A stretch of 64,000 nt of DNA from Styela clava (lineage: Eukaryota; Chordata; Ascidiacea; Stolidobranchia; Styelidae), in assembly GCF_964204865.1 (NCBI RefSeq), contig NC_135258.1, forward strand, positions 9,601,001 to 9,665,000, given 5' to 3'. Shown piece by piece: positions 1 through 14,550 of the stretch. The number at the start of each line of letters is the position of its first letter. Positions within the stretch are counted from its first letter, which is position 1. The position numbers and the translations under genes are program-made. The notes under the pieces are model-generated. The model was not told where the DNA came from. It was given only the letters and a program-made list of their open reading frames with translations, and ran no database searches.

Positions 1-3000
1 CAACGATTTGATTCAGATACCCAACATGGACAAGCGACAAGCTTTTCATAGTAACATAAAAGTTATATTACAAACTGAACCATCAATTTTCAGCAAAATG
101 TATATCCTGATAGTCTTACAATTTTGTGAATTTAAGACTAAAACAAATAAGTTTTAATTCGGGAATCGAATACATCCAAAAAAGGTGATGTTAATCGAAC
201 CAATTCTGATTGTTTTGTGCGAACGAAATAATAATAATTGTCTGCATATCTGTAAAATTGGAAATCTGTAAAAACACTCATATTTTTGTGACTGCCGCTC
301 TGGTTAGCTTTCCCTCTTTCCACTCTTGTTTTTTTGACTGCTGCTCTCTCAAATTCTCGCTATAATTCTAATTTTCAACACTCATATTTGTTATTTTTTC
401 TATCCTTTATCCACATCCAGCGGAATGTGTGAGCAAAATTAGATATAGTAAACGAATTAGATATAGCCTCCATAGTTTTAAAGATTTCTCTATTATAACT
501 TACAGAGAGCACTCGACAGCTATTTACAAAAAGGCGATTTAGGTATAAATTGGCAATAAAAATACTTCGTTTTATTTCACTGTTAACATAATCTACAAAT
601 TATAAGAAATCCCTAGTTTCCTCAAAGCTTTACAATAAGTTTTGCAAACGTATATCCTTCTAGCTTTGTTTATAGCCCTTTTAAAACCCACATGAAATAA
701 TAGAATAATTGAACATCAAAAGAATACTATTTGTAACAAGACTGTGTTAATCCATGAATGACCATTTGTTGCGACTATTGTACTAAAATTATTTTCTGGT
801 TAATTTATTCTGTTATGTGGAAACCAGCATGTGGACGCAATTTTGTTGTTGGGGACATCATGCTAAACCTCGAAAGGCCATCCCCTACTTTCATTTCTGT
901 CGGAAATTATATCTGAGTATGTCGGGATATTTTATTTCTTTTTCACACCCAAGTTATGGTTCAGATGCACGATAGATTAAAGGTTGATGTGAAACTTTCA
1001 GAATTCCGTACTTTACGTTACTACAAAAATTGAAACATTTACAATACTTCATTGTTTTATATTTTTATATTCTATGTATTGATAACACTTAGTACTGAAA
1101 CGACTTAATTGTTTTACACTGATGTCCAAAACGCTGAATACTGCATTTCTCATCATCAAGGACTGAAAACAGTCCCAATCATTTTCCTCTCATCTGTTCA
1201 CTGAAAATTATTCTGTAGCTAATTATTATAATTTTATCAACGTCACAGTATAATCATAAAGCTGTTTTATTCGGGACGGATTTCCAGTCACAAAATCATA
1301 AAGTCATGTGTGTTTCGAAAACCCCAAGTCGACCACATAATTTGAAAATTCTGACTAAAAATGAATCCCTGACTATCATCCATTTCATATATGTCTTGCT
1401 GTAACATATTACAAAAATCTTGAATGTGAACCTTCGAATTACTTACTACTCGTTCAGATGTTGGCCCTTCTCCTTTCGCTTTTATTCACAATATTAACAG
1501 AAAGATCAAACGAACTTTGGGTAAATCAGACGTCTTTACAGCGTCGTCACAAAAATACACGACTCGGTGTTTTGTTAAGCCGGCCTGGTGATTTACATCA
1601 ACGTCTATTGTCTAAATTTACATTTATATAGTATCTACGTAACACCTTTGCATTTGAAAGATGTAATTTCAAAAGAGAAAATCATAGGCTTCAAATCACG
1701 ACGCCCTATCAAAAAGTATGATTATGATTAGAGATAGAACACAGTGTGATCGCTTGATAGACTTGCAAATTTTGGCATATTTGCTAAACTTGGCAATGCC
1801 ATCGGACGTGAATCAGTAAATTACGCCGTGATGAATTTATTGTCTCTAAGTTCTTTTTACTGGTATATCATGGTTGTAAATGGACTCAATTTTTGGAGGC
1901 TCAACCCATCCCAAACCATAATAAAATGTGAAGACTAAAATTTTATAGTAGGCTAATAAAATAACTCGTGTGGCAAATATTATTGTTCTACAAAATAATG
2001 AGTTTGAACAAACCAAAATTGTTTGACTGTTGAGTTCAAACTATTTTAATGGACGACCATAAACTTTATCGTTTAGCACTGTCGCGGCACTGTGGTTTTA
2101 TTGAATATGATCTGAAATACTTGGTTATCACACAAATTACTTGTTGAATAATGAGTAAATAAATAATTGTGAAAAATGAAATATTATGAAAAGGTGGACA
2201 CGAGGTCAAAAATGAATGGAAAAGTGAGTGCTCGGTCAAATTCATGATGCGCATTAATCCTAAGCAAATATCATTGTAATTTCGTTAATATTTTTTCATT
2301 TTCAGTCAATTTTTAGTATATTACAAAAGGGTTTTTTCATAACATTTTTTCCTCATTTTCCACACTTTAAGTATGTCTAACCGTCACCTTACATAAAAAC
2401 AGAAGGTAAAAGATTTATTTTCGTTAATGACATGAATAACATGACATCATACCTTTATCCCGTTTCTCCAAATTCAGGAAAGGTAATCAAGACGTTGCTA
2501 AGCAACAAAAAAAATAAAACAATGACGGGGTGGCTCATTTTACCACATCAAGATGAAATCACCCGAGTGGGGCGCGCTGTAATAGACAACCCATGTTGTT
2601 GATCACGAAGTATTCAGCCGAAGGTACTGCGTGTTTTGTGATTTGAATTTAGTGCGGACCATTAGTATGATATGTATAAATCAGGACTCAGTTACAAAAT
2701 AATTTATTTCTCTCCAAAGTTATTTCGTGGGTGGATATGTCACCTATAATTTTCTGGTTTAGTGAGTTCGTTTCATTCCGATAATTTGGTATGTTTGTCT
2801 GTTTCGTCTAAAGAATAAACAGACATATTTTCAAGTTTCCGTCAGAAAAATCCCCAATATTGAGACCAAATTCATGCGGTTACGAATCACATAACATGAT
2901 GTTTGTTCCCACCCAAAATACCGCCAAAATATACTCTTCTCTTTGAAGTCCAACTAGCATGCACCCTTTGTGAACCTTGCAAAATCGTAGGTATTCTAAG

Positions 3001-6000
3001 CCGGGTTTTATCAATGTTTATTCTTTGCATGGAATTATATCATAGAACTTTCTGTATCATCCATAATATATTCTATACGTGCGAAATTTTTGGAATTTAT
3101 CGCATCGTGGGTAAAAAATTCAAGTGTTGATTCAAGCGCCCTCTCGATTCGCTTGAAGGAAAATTGTCATGTATGCAAATGTACTGTATTCAAATTTTTG
3201 TGATATTATGAAATGAAGATGTATTTTTTTTCATTTTCGTAACGTCTTCAGTGAATGCGTCATTCTCGGATTACAGTTTTTATATTCTATTGCGTTTAAA
3301 TTGGTCATAGATACATGATACAATATTTCTAATCTCGTACAATATGTACGGAATGAATGAAAAAATTTAAGATATATCTTAGTCGAGGCAATGGCCTGAA
3401 CAAATCCAATAAATTGTCATGTTTGTGTTTCATTTTTATGTTTATTTATCATTTTTTGTTAAGTCGTGATGCGGAATCTAATTTGTTAAATTTGAACCGC
3501 GAGTTTTATTATATTCGCAATAAATATAAATCGATATGAGTCTAAAAGGATCTGCCATCGTTTCTAGATTTTACAAAAGTTATCACCACTCACATAAACA
3601 AATTGTCGCTTACAATATGCAGGTCTTTGTATTTAGTGAGGCCTGATAAGACGCGACCTAAAACCAAAACGCTTTTTATTATTTCGTATTCTTTTACGTT
3701 CACGCACAAAACACGGAGTGGGGCGATGAAAAGTTGACCAAAACAATGTTAATTTAAAAGAAACCAAGCGCATCGGGCGCTGGCTTGATTCACATGAACT
3801 CTTTGCTGGATAAATGGGTATTATCAAGCGCGGGTAACATATATATACTACGGATATTCTAAATGGGTTCATACATGTTCGCTCACACTTCACCCACCAG
3901 GGAAATTACTAAAAATATCTGGGTGGGATTCCACGCCTGGCTGCCATCAACTGGTAGGTTACAAATTTTTGGTTTGAACGAGCAATATATCACGAGCAAT
4001 ATGTATTCATTTATTTTATACTAGGGTTTAAGTTAATATAGACTGCCTTGATCTATGCGGTCTAGGCTCACCTTTTATTTGAATTAAAAAACGCGACAGT
4101 GCGGATTGGATTAAACCTCAGTTCGATTCCAAGGCTTAGAAATATTCAACTCAAATAAAAACCATTGAAAAACGGATAATTTCTGTTGAACATTTTCAAT
4201 AATTTAATGGCAGTACAGCTGACGCCAGATATTAAATTGGCGTATTAAACATATAATAGTTATGGCATAACAATATAGTAGTTCTCACTCTCTTTCCTAT
4301 TGAAGTAGTGAAGTGGGTGATGAATCAGAAATAACGGGTTGCATCCGTGAAAATAAAATTCCTGTATTATTATTAAATAAAATAATATTTATGACTGCCA
4401 CACCGCATGATCAGGACATTTAAGTCTATCGGGCGGGACAGCTTGTAAAAAATTGGGACTGTCGCGTCTATAGCGGGACGCATGGTAAGCCTAACTATAA
4501 TAGTCCATCCCTATATTAAAGAGTGGATGACCCAAAACCCGAACTATAGTTCAGGGAATATAAGCAAGTAAACAGGACTGAGGAAATGAATCGTACTGAG
4601 TATCAGTTATTGGGAATCACCGTCCTTATAAAATCAATAAAATGAAACTCGTGTCTCGGAGGATTATAAATGCGCCAAATGTATATAAACCTACAATCTT
4701 CCAAAACATAAAAAATATGTAATTTTTTAACTTAGCATGGAAACATAACGTTTAATCACTGCAGCTAACATAGAATGTCGTGATCGTATTTATTATATGT
4801 TTGCAATTTGAGAAATATCTGATGCTAGATTTCGAATATTTTGTCTGAGTAACACAAAGTTTTATAGGTAATGCGTACGCTAATTTCGACAATTGACCAG
4901 TTCATCACTGGCAATTCAGACACTTGATAATGAAACCGATGAACCGAGTGAGAACATTTTTTTAAGGTATTGTTATTTCTCTGTGCCTTAAAATTTTATT
5001 GGGATCACTACACACGGGCTATTGTTGTTCATAAGTCCCCAAATTTCACCCATATATCACGTCGTTGTCATGCAGTACCTCGTGTGGGTGACAAGCATAG
5101 AAACACGAGCTTTTATACCACTTACTAAGAGGAAGTTCACGGTTGAATTCACGACAAAATGATTTCATTTCAGGAACAGGCCCTGTTGCTAGGAAACGGA
5201 AATACGAAATCTACGTATTTGGGAATGATCAACCTGTTTTTGTTCATCTTGCAAGGTTGCAAATTAGTAGTGCATGAAGTGTATACCAATGTACCAACGT
5301 TTTACCTAACACGCTACAGTGGTTGTCGTTATATATTACGAAATATAACATTAGTCAATGACGTAACCTGTGACGTCATAACATCGTGCCGAACCCATTT
5401 GAACTCGACACATGTTACGAGTTAAGATATGAGATTGAGTAGTTAACATCTTCAAACACGACTCAGCACCGAGACGAGATTTTTTTAAATGGGAAGCATA
5501 TACGACGTAATTATCTAACCGAGTTTTGAGACTCGGGAAATTGATACATCAATACAACTGTGCTGATATACACAAATTCTTAACATTAAATTTAGACCGA
5601 GATATACATCAAGAATTTGATCATTTTGAAATAAAACTAGTATTAGAAATAAATTATCTCAACTAATTTGCGATTGAAAATGAAAATTTTTGTAGGAGAC
5701 GGGTTTCATACATATGAAAATTGGGTTAAAGTTTAGTATCAACCAAAAAGCTGTTGTTTAATCAAAGACAGTGATGGAAAGAACTAATGCGTTTTTATTT
5801 ATGTTTTACACATGGTTGAGGTCGGACTAAAATCATTTCTTAATTTTAACAGAATGCTTATTCAAATATAAGAATGAAGTCAAGTTTACTCAAAATTAAT
5901 GTTGTGCTATAAAAGTACTGTTTCTTTCTTCGATTTACAATTAAGTAAAAACAATCATCGACTATATTAGAATCCCGTCTAATTGGGTTTCCATAATGTG

Positions 6001-9000
6001 ATAAGGCCTGATTTCAAGAGAAGTCAGAGATTTCTTCAGTCGATCATTGTTTCTAACACGCTATACAGGCCCAGGATTTTAAGCATTTCGCAATGATAAT
6101 TTTAGTACCACTATAGGAGTAGAAAGTAAATTTCTTTCATGCAGGTGATGCTGGGTTATTTTAACATGATTGACCCTTGTACAGGTAATAAAAGCTTTTA
6201 CTGGGGAACAAAAAACAATTGTTTCTTTACTGTGAAAACAATACATTGCATATGCAGTCAGGTGTGTAGAGCAAAAAGAAGCGAAGTGGAAAATTACTGG
6301 CGTAAGCTTATTTTTGGGGTTTACATTGTCTCATGTCAGCAATTCAGAATACACCAATAACAGTTTTTATTTGAAACATTATAGCAGACGTTTGCAAATC
6401 CAATTTTTTTAGAAAGTGATTTGAATATTAAATGGTGAATGTGTACTTACTAAAGAATTTTTTTTCCGAAAATTTCAACTTTTATGGGTATACTTTTGGG
6501 ACTTTTTAAGCGAGTTCTCTCTAATGGACCTCATTATTGAGCGGAAGCTGGGCGGTGGCAATTTTGTGTTCATTGTGGCTCACTATTACACCTAGTGGTT
6601 TTTAATAACCAAGTAAAGAATTATTTCAATTGGAAAATAACATATCCACTTTGCTTTACACTTCTTCGTGTACATATGAGAAATACAGAAGCAACTTTAA
6701 ACAAATTATTGCAAAATTGGCTATGATTTTGCTAATTAGAACGCGCCCAAACAAAATAAAAATCTGGGTCTGAAGCCATTTGCCCAGATTTTCAAATTAT
6801 TAAATATATTATTAAAACATAATATATTGTTAGATTTATTTCAGAAAATAGTGAAAACGGAACACTTGGAAATTGAACAGCACGTAACCTTACCTTGACC
6901 ACAGGATGAAGGAATCAAATATAGAAGAGCGAGTGAGAAAATCTTCAACAACATCTCAGTTGGTGGATGGTCAGTCAGTTGGTCGCATCAATATACAATT
7001 TCCGTATCCAAGAATATTCTTTGAGGATTAGTACACGTAGGGTAAAATTACCCCTTAAATAAAAAATGAGCTAATGAAAAAAATAAAAGAAACTTCAATG
7101 ACGCAACGCAGAAACGAAATCGACTCATTTTACCATACTTCCGTATATATTGTCGATAATTTTAGATCTCGATTAAAACTCTTGTGTATTCTAATAAAAA
7201 TATCGCGGTGTTTTAGACAAAGCTACACATATTTCTACAGTTTTATATTTCGTAGATTTTGGCAATAATTTATAACCAATGTGATACCCCACTCAAAAAT
7301 AAGTGGTCCAAATCAATAAGTCACTTGCTCAAAAGTTTGATTAAATTTTGATGGGGGTTCACATCAATGGAAAATCTTACGTTTTTGTCTGAGCGGCACA
7401 AAAAATACAAACGCAGTGTGCTGCCTGCAGTGACTAGACAACTAAATATACTTTAGTTGCGTTCCTCACGTATATGAAATTATTTTCTTTTATTGTTTGT
7501 GAAAAAAAGGTTCTTGTTGACTGTCAATGCGCCGATGTGAAACATCTAAAAGCGTCAGAAAACGCCCCATTCTTGAACTATTAAACGCTCTATGAATTTC
7601 AGCTCCCTGATGAAATATTTTATATTTTTTTTTTTCGTTACCTTGTATCGTTGAGTAAGATGGTAAGATAATATTAAGCAACCAATCTCTTGCTACGTGG
7701 AAACAATGTCTCCACAAACCTAATTATGTGGAAATCTTTGTAGTTTTTATAAGTATGTTACATGTAATTTTTACACTGTTCTTGAAAATACTACTTCCAC
7801 AGCTACAGAACTCAATGTATCTCTGTCACACTACAATTTGGTAACACGAGTATACAAAGCTGATTAATCTTTGAACTTTCGAAAATAATTGAAATATTCT
7901 ATAAAGCTTTCTTCTTCTATAAATTAATAATGCTTTACATTAAACTTATCTACAATTTCCAACCTAAAAATAAGCTAATTGAGATATAAAGGCCTCTGTC
8001 AAATCTTACAATTTAAAGTTCATATGCTGTGTATTCTAGATTCTTCGATCGTAAAATAATTTCACGCTTCATTCGCGTTATTTAGCATCTTTTGGTTTAA
8101 AAATAATACACCCTGTAACATCGCAACCGCGAAATTTTTCTTGAAAGATTTGTGAAAAGCCAATGCCCAACCGCGAAAACCATTAATTTTTGAGATTACA
8201 AAATCCGTTATTTTTTAGAAAAACAAATTTGAATCAGTTTCAAATAAAATTGCTAGATTAGTTATAGCGGTAGGTATATAATAAAATATAGTTATTACAA
8301 TACTTCTACTATAGCTAACATTATCTGTATTTTACGCATCTGGTATGGATGATGTGTACTGTTGCGTATTCTCTACTCTATATATATATATATATATATA
8401 TAACTAGTTCTGCTTTCAAGTCGAAATTGAGTTATGAAGTCGGAAATCAAAAACATATTCCTGATCCTAAAATAGCATCAACGTTCGGTTATCAATTCTT
8501 TGTCTGCATGTTGCTTCAGTGATTCAACACGTAATTGATAGATTAGAAATCCGATTCACTCAGAGAAAAATTTCTTCGTTTAATCAACTGTTGTCTACGA
8601 ATGGTAGTACTAAAATAGCAATCAGCTACCTGCAGTCGGAATAATTTCCCGCAAAGGCAGAACTTCTCACTATATTTAGTTTGTAGTCGACTGTATTGCT
8701 GTTTGTCCACATTTTTTTTAAATTACCAATTCATTTCAGCTTTCAATTAATTTCATATATCTTAGAATGTCTCACAAGTTTAATCGAACTATTATTAAGG
8801 TGATCATTTTGAGTGAGTAACGGGGAGCGAGAAAAGCATCTGGTTTTTGAACGGATTTGTTTTATGATTAAATTTCGACAAAATTTTCTACCTTTACCAA
8901 GGTTCTATTGGACGACCTATTTCATGTTTACATTTTTCAATTACCGGAACTTTATTTTTAAAATATCGTCCCTAATGCTTCTATCCGTATAAATTCTTAT

Positions 9001-12000
9001 TGAAATCGAATGTTCGCATGTATAATATATTAATATGGATACTTCTCAACCCATCGCATTCTGCAAAATAATGAATCTTATTATTCCGTGCATAACAAGT
9101 AAACACGCCTTTAAAGTTCATTGAAGCGCAGCCTAGAAATTTCTAGAACACAATTCTGCGTTGGTTACATGCATGGATAAATGAATCATCGTTCAACCCG
9201 CTGACAGCTTAAACTAAATTCACTGTGGTTTTACAGGTAATGGTTCCGTATTCACTTCCATCAATCCGTTGGAAACATTGCGAATTCTTTAGCCTCGAAA
9301 TGTCGTGGAAATAGCCGGCATTGGTTTGAATGAGAAAATAATATTATATTTTTATGTAACCTGGATTTAAATGTTACGCATTTTACTTACAGCGTTATGC
9401 AAAAATTTCCATAAACATCCATCTTTATAAGTAACCGTTTAACAATATATTTATATATCGCGATTACATCGTGTCCTTGCTTAATACAGACAATACGATG
9501 AATGTAGCTTACCTTTAAATCAATCAATTAGTGTAATGATAATACAAAAGAAAACCAACATAATGTTGTGATGAATTATTGGGTTGCTAATCGTAACATG
9601 GGGAACATCTTATTTAATCCCGAGCGAAAGGGTTTACAGAGAACCGAAAATATACTCTCGACCGCATTTCAACCCAAAATTCGAAAACAGCTGGTGACGT
9701 TAGATGTATATGTAGAAAAGTGTAATTCATACTTATTGTCTATATCAAAGTCTTAATTATTTCACCCATGCATAGCCGAAAAGACCATTAGTTGGTTGCA
9801 CTGTCGAAGTCCTATTTATAGAAATAAATTAATTTTCAGATTTTGGTGTTTTGAAGACTGCAGATATAACGCCAATTTTTCATATTAATGACATTAAATC
9901 ACATGTAAAATAATCTTCTCTAAAATCTATCTTTTCGACTTCGTGATATATTGACACCTGCTCGAAAGCCTATATCTAAGAGTAGACTGTCTGATAATCG
10001 CCTAGTAAAATTGTTTTATTGTGTGTGCTGTGGATGCAAATCAGAAGTTGTAATGCACTCTGAGGAATCAGCCTTTTTGCGTAGATTTATATTTTCAGAT
10101 GCAGATTGGAATTGAAAAACACTATAGTCACGTGTGTTGTACCAAAACAACTCAACAAAAGTCTACAATGTCAATTATTTCTTTAATGTAGTGATGCAGA
10201 ATAGGCTTCGTTTTGTATAAAACAATTCAGTAACTTCAGGGAATGTTGCTGATGAACATTTATTTTTAGGACTCCAGTTTTAATATTAAGCAATATTTAT
10301 GATTTGCCTAATTATGATTCAGACTTTTTCTGAACTTCAGTTACTTGAAAATCTTTATGCTAACACATAGTCCTTCGTCTCAATAACACAATATGACTCA
10401 AATTAACGAAATTTTTATTACTTATTGAAAAAAACGCAATTTCAAGTTTCGCAAATATTACCAATTAATTAAACATTGAAAAAAAATTGAAAATTTGACT
10501 TTGACAAAATACAGAAAACACGAAGAGAAAATCCATCGTCTTCTGTTGATGACAAAATTAGACTGGACAGGCTGCAAAACAAACTGGATCTGCGACGGCA
10601 CACATGCAGGAACGTGCAACGATACCTAATATAAAAACGAAACACCTTGAGTCAGGAAGTGTATGGTTAACCCAGTCAGGGACGACCTTGGGGAATCGCA
10701 ATCTATGCGATCGCAGTAGGTCTTTCGCTAAGTCTATATGGTTAATTTAAACAATATAATCATATACAAGTCACTGTGTTTATTTCTTACACACAAGACT
10801 CGCAGAGTAAAGTTAATTTATTCGTGTTTTAGTGATAAAATGTAACGATGAATTAATCTTCTATTACAAAATCTTAATTACGGTTATCATCCTAAATTTG
10901 CCCAAACCAGACCCCGCGCAGTCCGTTTGGTTTGGGGTCTTGCTTCAAATAAGGCCTGCTCAGGGACTTTTTGTGAATATGCTACCCATAAGCAGTTGCA
11001 ATGAGAAAAATTGCGAGTTCTATGATAGTTGTGCTTTTATTGATCATTTTGAATTCAACTTTCACATTATATAAATCAATAGGTGATTGCCAGTGAGCGA
11101 ATGTATTTTTTCAACTAGTTCACTACATTACCCTTTTTGGCTTTTCTCTCATTTTCTAAAGCTGGTATGCAAATAGTTTGATAAATTGTTGGTTCTGGTT
11201 CATCTACAAGACAGAGTTCTGCCAACATGCGCAATCCTATTTTACGCATTATTATTCTTCCTTCTTCTGAAAGTTGGTTTTCTTGAAACTGTCCACAAAA
11301 ATTTGTAAATATTACCTTTTTGCAATTAAATCTCTATTTTATTTTTTCAATTTACAGCCACGCTCAAAACCAAAGTTCCAAGTGTGAATACAGAATCCAC
11401 ATATGCAAACAATAATTAAAATAAAAAAAAAATTTCAATCGGTCTATCTATACCATTTTTTTTCTAACAATTTGAAAATTTCAAGTGAATGATTTTTAAA
11501 TCCCGACGCAAAAGTTATAGGATATAAACATAAAATACTCAAAACTCACCAACTATAGACAAATAAGGAAATTGTAATATGTGGAGATTTAATTAAATTA
11601 CTAAATGATAGTCTGAAGTAGTGAGGTAAGGCGATCAAGTGTTTGTGAGGTCGCACAGTAAACGTCCCGATATATCCATGTGCCATCCAATAGTGCAATT
11701 TATAATCGCACGTCTGAGAGCGGTGGGGAAACCACAACGACAAAGTTTAAAGCAAATACAGAAGCTTGTGTATTCAGCTGGTAGCAGTTACATGAATTGA
11801 ACTTTGAAGTGGATAAGATATTTGTTGTGCAAATTATTCATTCAACATAGCAATAAATGAAATTTCCGCAATATCTATAATTACTAGCATATGCTCCGTG
11901 CTTAAAACAGAATTGAACAAATTATCTGTCCCAACTAAAATATACGTGCAATTTTATTGACATCAGTTCCTAATTTGATAATGATCGCGAATTGCTACTT

Positions 12001-12180
12001 CAATGTAGTTTATCCTATTTTCAGCTTTGTTGATTGTCGCTTTATATTTGATTGCAAAAATTGTTTTCCAAAAACTTCATTTATGCGGAATTCATCACAT
12101 CCTATCTGTATGAGCTGCTTCAACTCTTGGGTCATCGTTAATTACTAACTCGTTAGTTACCGATATAATTCTTTATTGTA
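1..12180. other. gene-poor AT-rich intergenic region
   Basis: I see no coding region that I can support. Open frames here are short (about 60-90 codons), resemble no family I know, and lack matching splice-site partners. The DNA is AT-rich with many homopolymer runs. Apart from a (TA)n microsatellite near 8.38 kb and a GC-rich self-complementary patch at about 10,901-10,940, I recognise nothing. Distal regulatory DNA or old decayed repeats are possible but not shown. Confidence 0.6.
8379..8402. repeat. (TA)n microsatellite
   Basis: An uninterrupted run of about 12 TA dinucleotides, visible directly. No gene start lies nearby, so it is not read as a TATA box. Confidence 0.95.
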
Positions 12181-12184
12181 TCAC

Positions 12185-12554
12185 CAGCTTTCGGAACTTA
12201 TGTGTTTGTCCGCAAGTTTTCTCAGAGATCTCTTTTTTTCCTTCTGAGTGAGTGCTCGTGACCTTGCTATGAGCAAATATTTTCCATGTAATCAAAATAA
12301 AATATACAATAAACACCAAAGAACGTGATTTCACAGCTTATGAACTAGGTTCAGAACGCTAGAAACTTAACGACGTGAATTTGGAGAATTCTGGTCTCGC
12401 ACAGCATATAGATATGATTCAAGAATAAACGCAGTGGTAAGGGTATATATTTTCTCACCTCGACAAGTTCCTGTTCATGCTTCTTTGATGGAAAAGAAAA
12501 AACTGACGAGAACAGGAGACAAAACAAGATCGTAGCTATAAATTTTAAACCCAT
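12185..12554 (-). CDS. candidate 5' exons of a small secreted protein (weak)
   Basis: The putative first exon (12,554 down to 12,459; 32 codons) opens with MGLKFIATILFCLLFSSVFS, a textbook signal peptide. It then has a Lys/Glu-rich stretch and ends exactly at a good donor (GAG then gtgaga). An in-phase second exon (12,262 down to 12,185; 26 codons, one Cys, rich in Lys/Ser/Thr) lies between an AG acceptor and a gtgata donor. Its polypyrimidine tract is poor and a competing AG lies three bases upstream. I found no convincing terminal exon further down the minus strand and recognise no family. It could be a secreted peptide precursor, or a chance hydrophobic frame. Confidence 0.28.
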
Positions 12555-12882
12555 AGTCAATCTAATTTGAAATTTATAGATAAAATTCTGTAAAATAGAT
12601 GATTGCGTAAAATATTTTATACGGGATTAAATTTATGGTTTTTAAAAAAGATATTTTTTGATTATTTAACCTTTATATTGATGAATGTATATAATTAAAT
12701 ATTAGAATATTTTTATCACATTCTCCAAAATATGTTATTGTCCAGCGACCCTTCTATCAAAAAATTCCAATTCTGGGTAGATATACTGGCTTTCAATGAA
12801 TCGGGAAAATTGCGAAAAAGTGCAGGTGGTTGGTTAAGGTGGTGCAGATGGTGCGACAGCAAATGATATGCATAAGATTTTT

Positions 12883-13120
12883 CGGGGCTCCCGAAGTATG
12901 CGAACCAAGATGGCGGACATCGGAATGTAATATGTGTACTAGGGGAGGGTTAGGCCATAATTTTAGGTATAAATACTACGGGAGGCTCTTGGCTAGTCCT
13001 CGAACTGATAATAGGACTAAAATGAGGAAAATTGGAAAAAAATTATCGCCTAACCCTAACCTGTTACCCATGTTACGTTCCGATGTCCGCCATCTTGGTT
13101 CGCATACTTCGGGAGCACCG
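12883..13120. mobile_element. 238-bp palindromic MITE with long inverted repeats
   Basis: The ends form a near-perfect inverted repeat of over 40 bp, beginning CGG(G/T)GCTCCCGAAGTATG. It is flanked on both sides by ATTTTT, a likely target-site duplication. The middle is also partly self-complementary and contains TTAGGCCATAATTTT-like and TAACCCTAACCT motifs shared with repeats at 14.55 and 55.2 kb. The 109-codon frame running through it is a by-product of the palindrome. No transposase is encoded, so it would have been moved in trans; the superfamily is not clear. Confidence 0.8.
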
Positions 13121-13348
13121 ATTTTTCAATACATCAGTATCATCAATAGAAATAGATAAGTCAAATTTTTATATTATATGCGCCTCATCAACTGAAACCC
13201 GAAAGATATCCTAATTAAAACCTTTGTCCTTTTATATAAGCGATAGCTGCAAATAGTGTAGACTAATCCATCTCTACAGTACCCGTATTGCTGCTATCGA
13301 TGGAAAATCTTTCATATCTTGACAAATATCAAAACTTGCGATATCAAC

Positions 13349-13472
13349 CTGGGGTAACGAAAGTTGATACATAACCACAATCCCATTAGGTACTATTTTC
13401 AAGCCTTTTAAGCTTGAACTAATTTGGTAGCTCAGGATCGTCAAACTAGTTACCGAAAGCGTATCCACTGAG
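13349..13472 (-). CDS. isolated candidate exon, SEA-domain-like (weak)
   Basis: A 124-bp segment bounded by a cggcag acceptor and a CAG/gttgat donor encodes about 41 residues. The core, GLKIVPNGIVVMYQLSLP, loosely resembles the strand pair of SEA domains, where an alternating hydrophobic 'NGSVIVxYxL' pattern is typical. No partner exon was found in the 2 kb either side, so it could be a pseudo-exon or a chance frame. Confidence 0.15.
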
Positions 13473-14550
13473 CTGCCGAAAAGTTTCAATGTAATATTTA
13501 TCAAACATATTATATGATATTTATTCTAGACTATATCCAAAACTGTTCTAATAATTTTTGTCCCACGTAGCTTTTATCAACCGAGAAAAAAATGAAAATG
13601 TTCAAACATTCTAATGGCATACGGCAGTCATTCTAAATTACATTTTAGCAACCTGGCAACCTATTTGCCAAGCATGGCGTATCGCAGGTATTAACGTCAA
13701 TGCATGCTCGGCAGACAATAATATGAATAAAATAAACCTGAAAGATGGAAGTACCGTTAATTAAAATGAGTGTCATTGCGTAACTTTTACAGTATAAAAG
13801 AGTCCACATTTTAGGTTTGATTTTCAGGAGTATCCTGACCTATCGTTAATTTTATTGTGTTTGAATAATTTTACAACAAGATACGCTGCCTGATGTGGTG
13901 GGATTTACAATTCTAATTTACTACAACACGCCCATTTTCGGTTTTCTCTGAGGTTATAAATTGAGGGAGAGCAAAGAGAAGATCAATGCCATTTATTAAC
14001 CTGAGGATCGCAAATAGAAAACATTATATTAAACATGGCATTTATGGCAACCGTCGCCGAATATATTTTGTCTACCACAATTACCTTGTCATCTGGTGTT
14101 ACCTCAATTTCCTGACATTATAAAATTTCATTTTTTAAATACCGTTCTCCCCCCTTTCCGTTTCCGCATGTTTATCTTTTAGGCGTACCCCCTGAATCTT
14201 AAAGAGAAATATATTGCCACGAATGATCTTAACGACTTAATAACCGTTAACGAGACTCTGTTGGCTCGGCTTGCACCACGGCTGTATTTGGTCGCCATGA
14301 CTATCGTAAATAACAAATATTAAAATCGCCTTGATATTGCTTGGTAAACAATAAAGAAACTTTGGTTTTACATTTGGCAAGTTTAACATTTATTCTTTAT
14401 TATCTCTATTACTTCTATAATCCCGCGGCGTTAACTAATAAAATTAGCATCAGACATTCTCAGATTTTACTTTTACTATTGTTCACAACAAAAAACTCAC
14501 AGAAAAAATACTTTATTAAAACATTTGGGGAATAATTAGGACGTGTCACA

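Noticed and set aside
4070-4135. CAGTTCGATTCC motif as a tRNA gene
   Set aside because: No matching A-box, anticodon arm or acceptor stem could be drawn around it; at most a decayed SINE.
10901-10940. Self-complementary CCCAAACC ... GGTTTGGG patch as a structured RNA or regulator
   Set aside because: The stem is short, there is no gene nearby and no second copy; nothing supports a function.
13049-13065. CTAACCCTAACCTG as an interstitial telomeric repeat
   Set aside because: Only about two telomere-like units occur, and the same motif recurs in fixed context in other repeats at 14.55 and 55.2 kb, so it belongs to a MITE family.
12830-13159. 109-codon plus-strand open frame
   Set aside because: It runs through both arms of a palindromic MITE, which explains the absence of stops.
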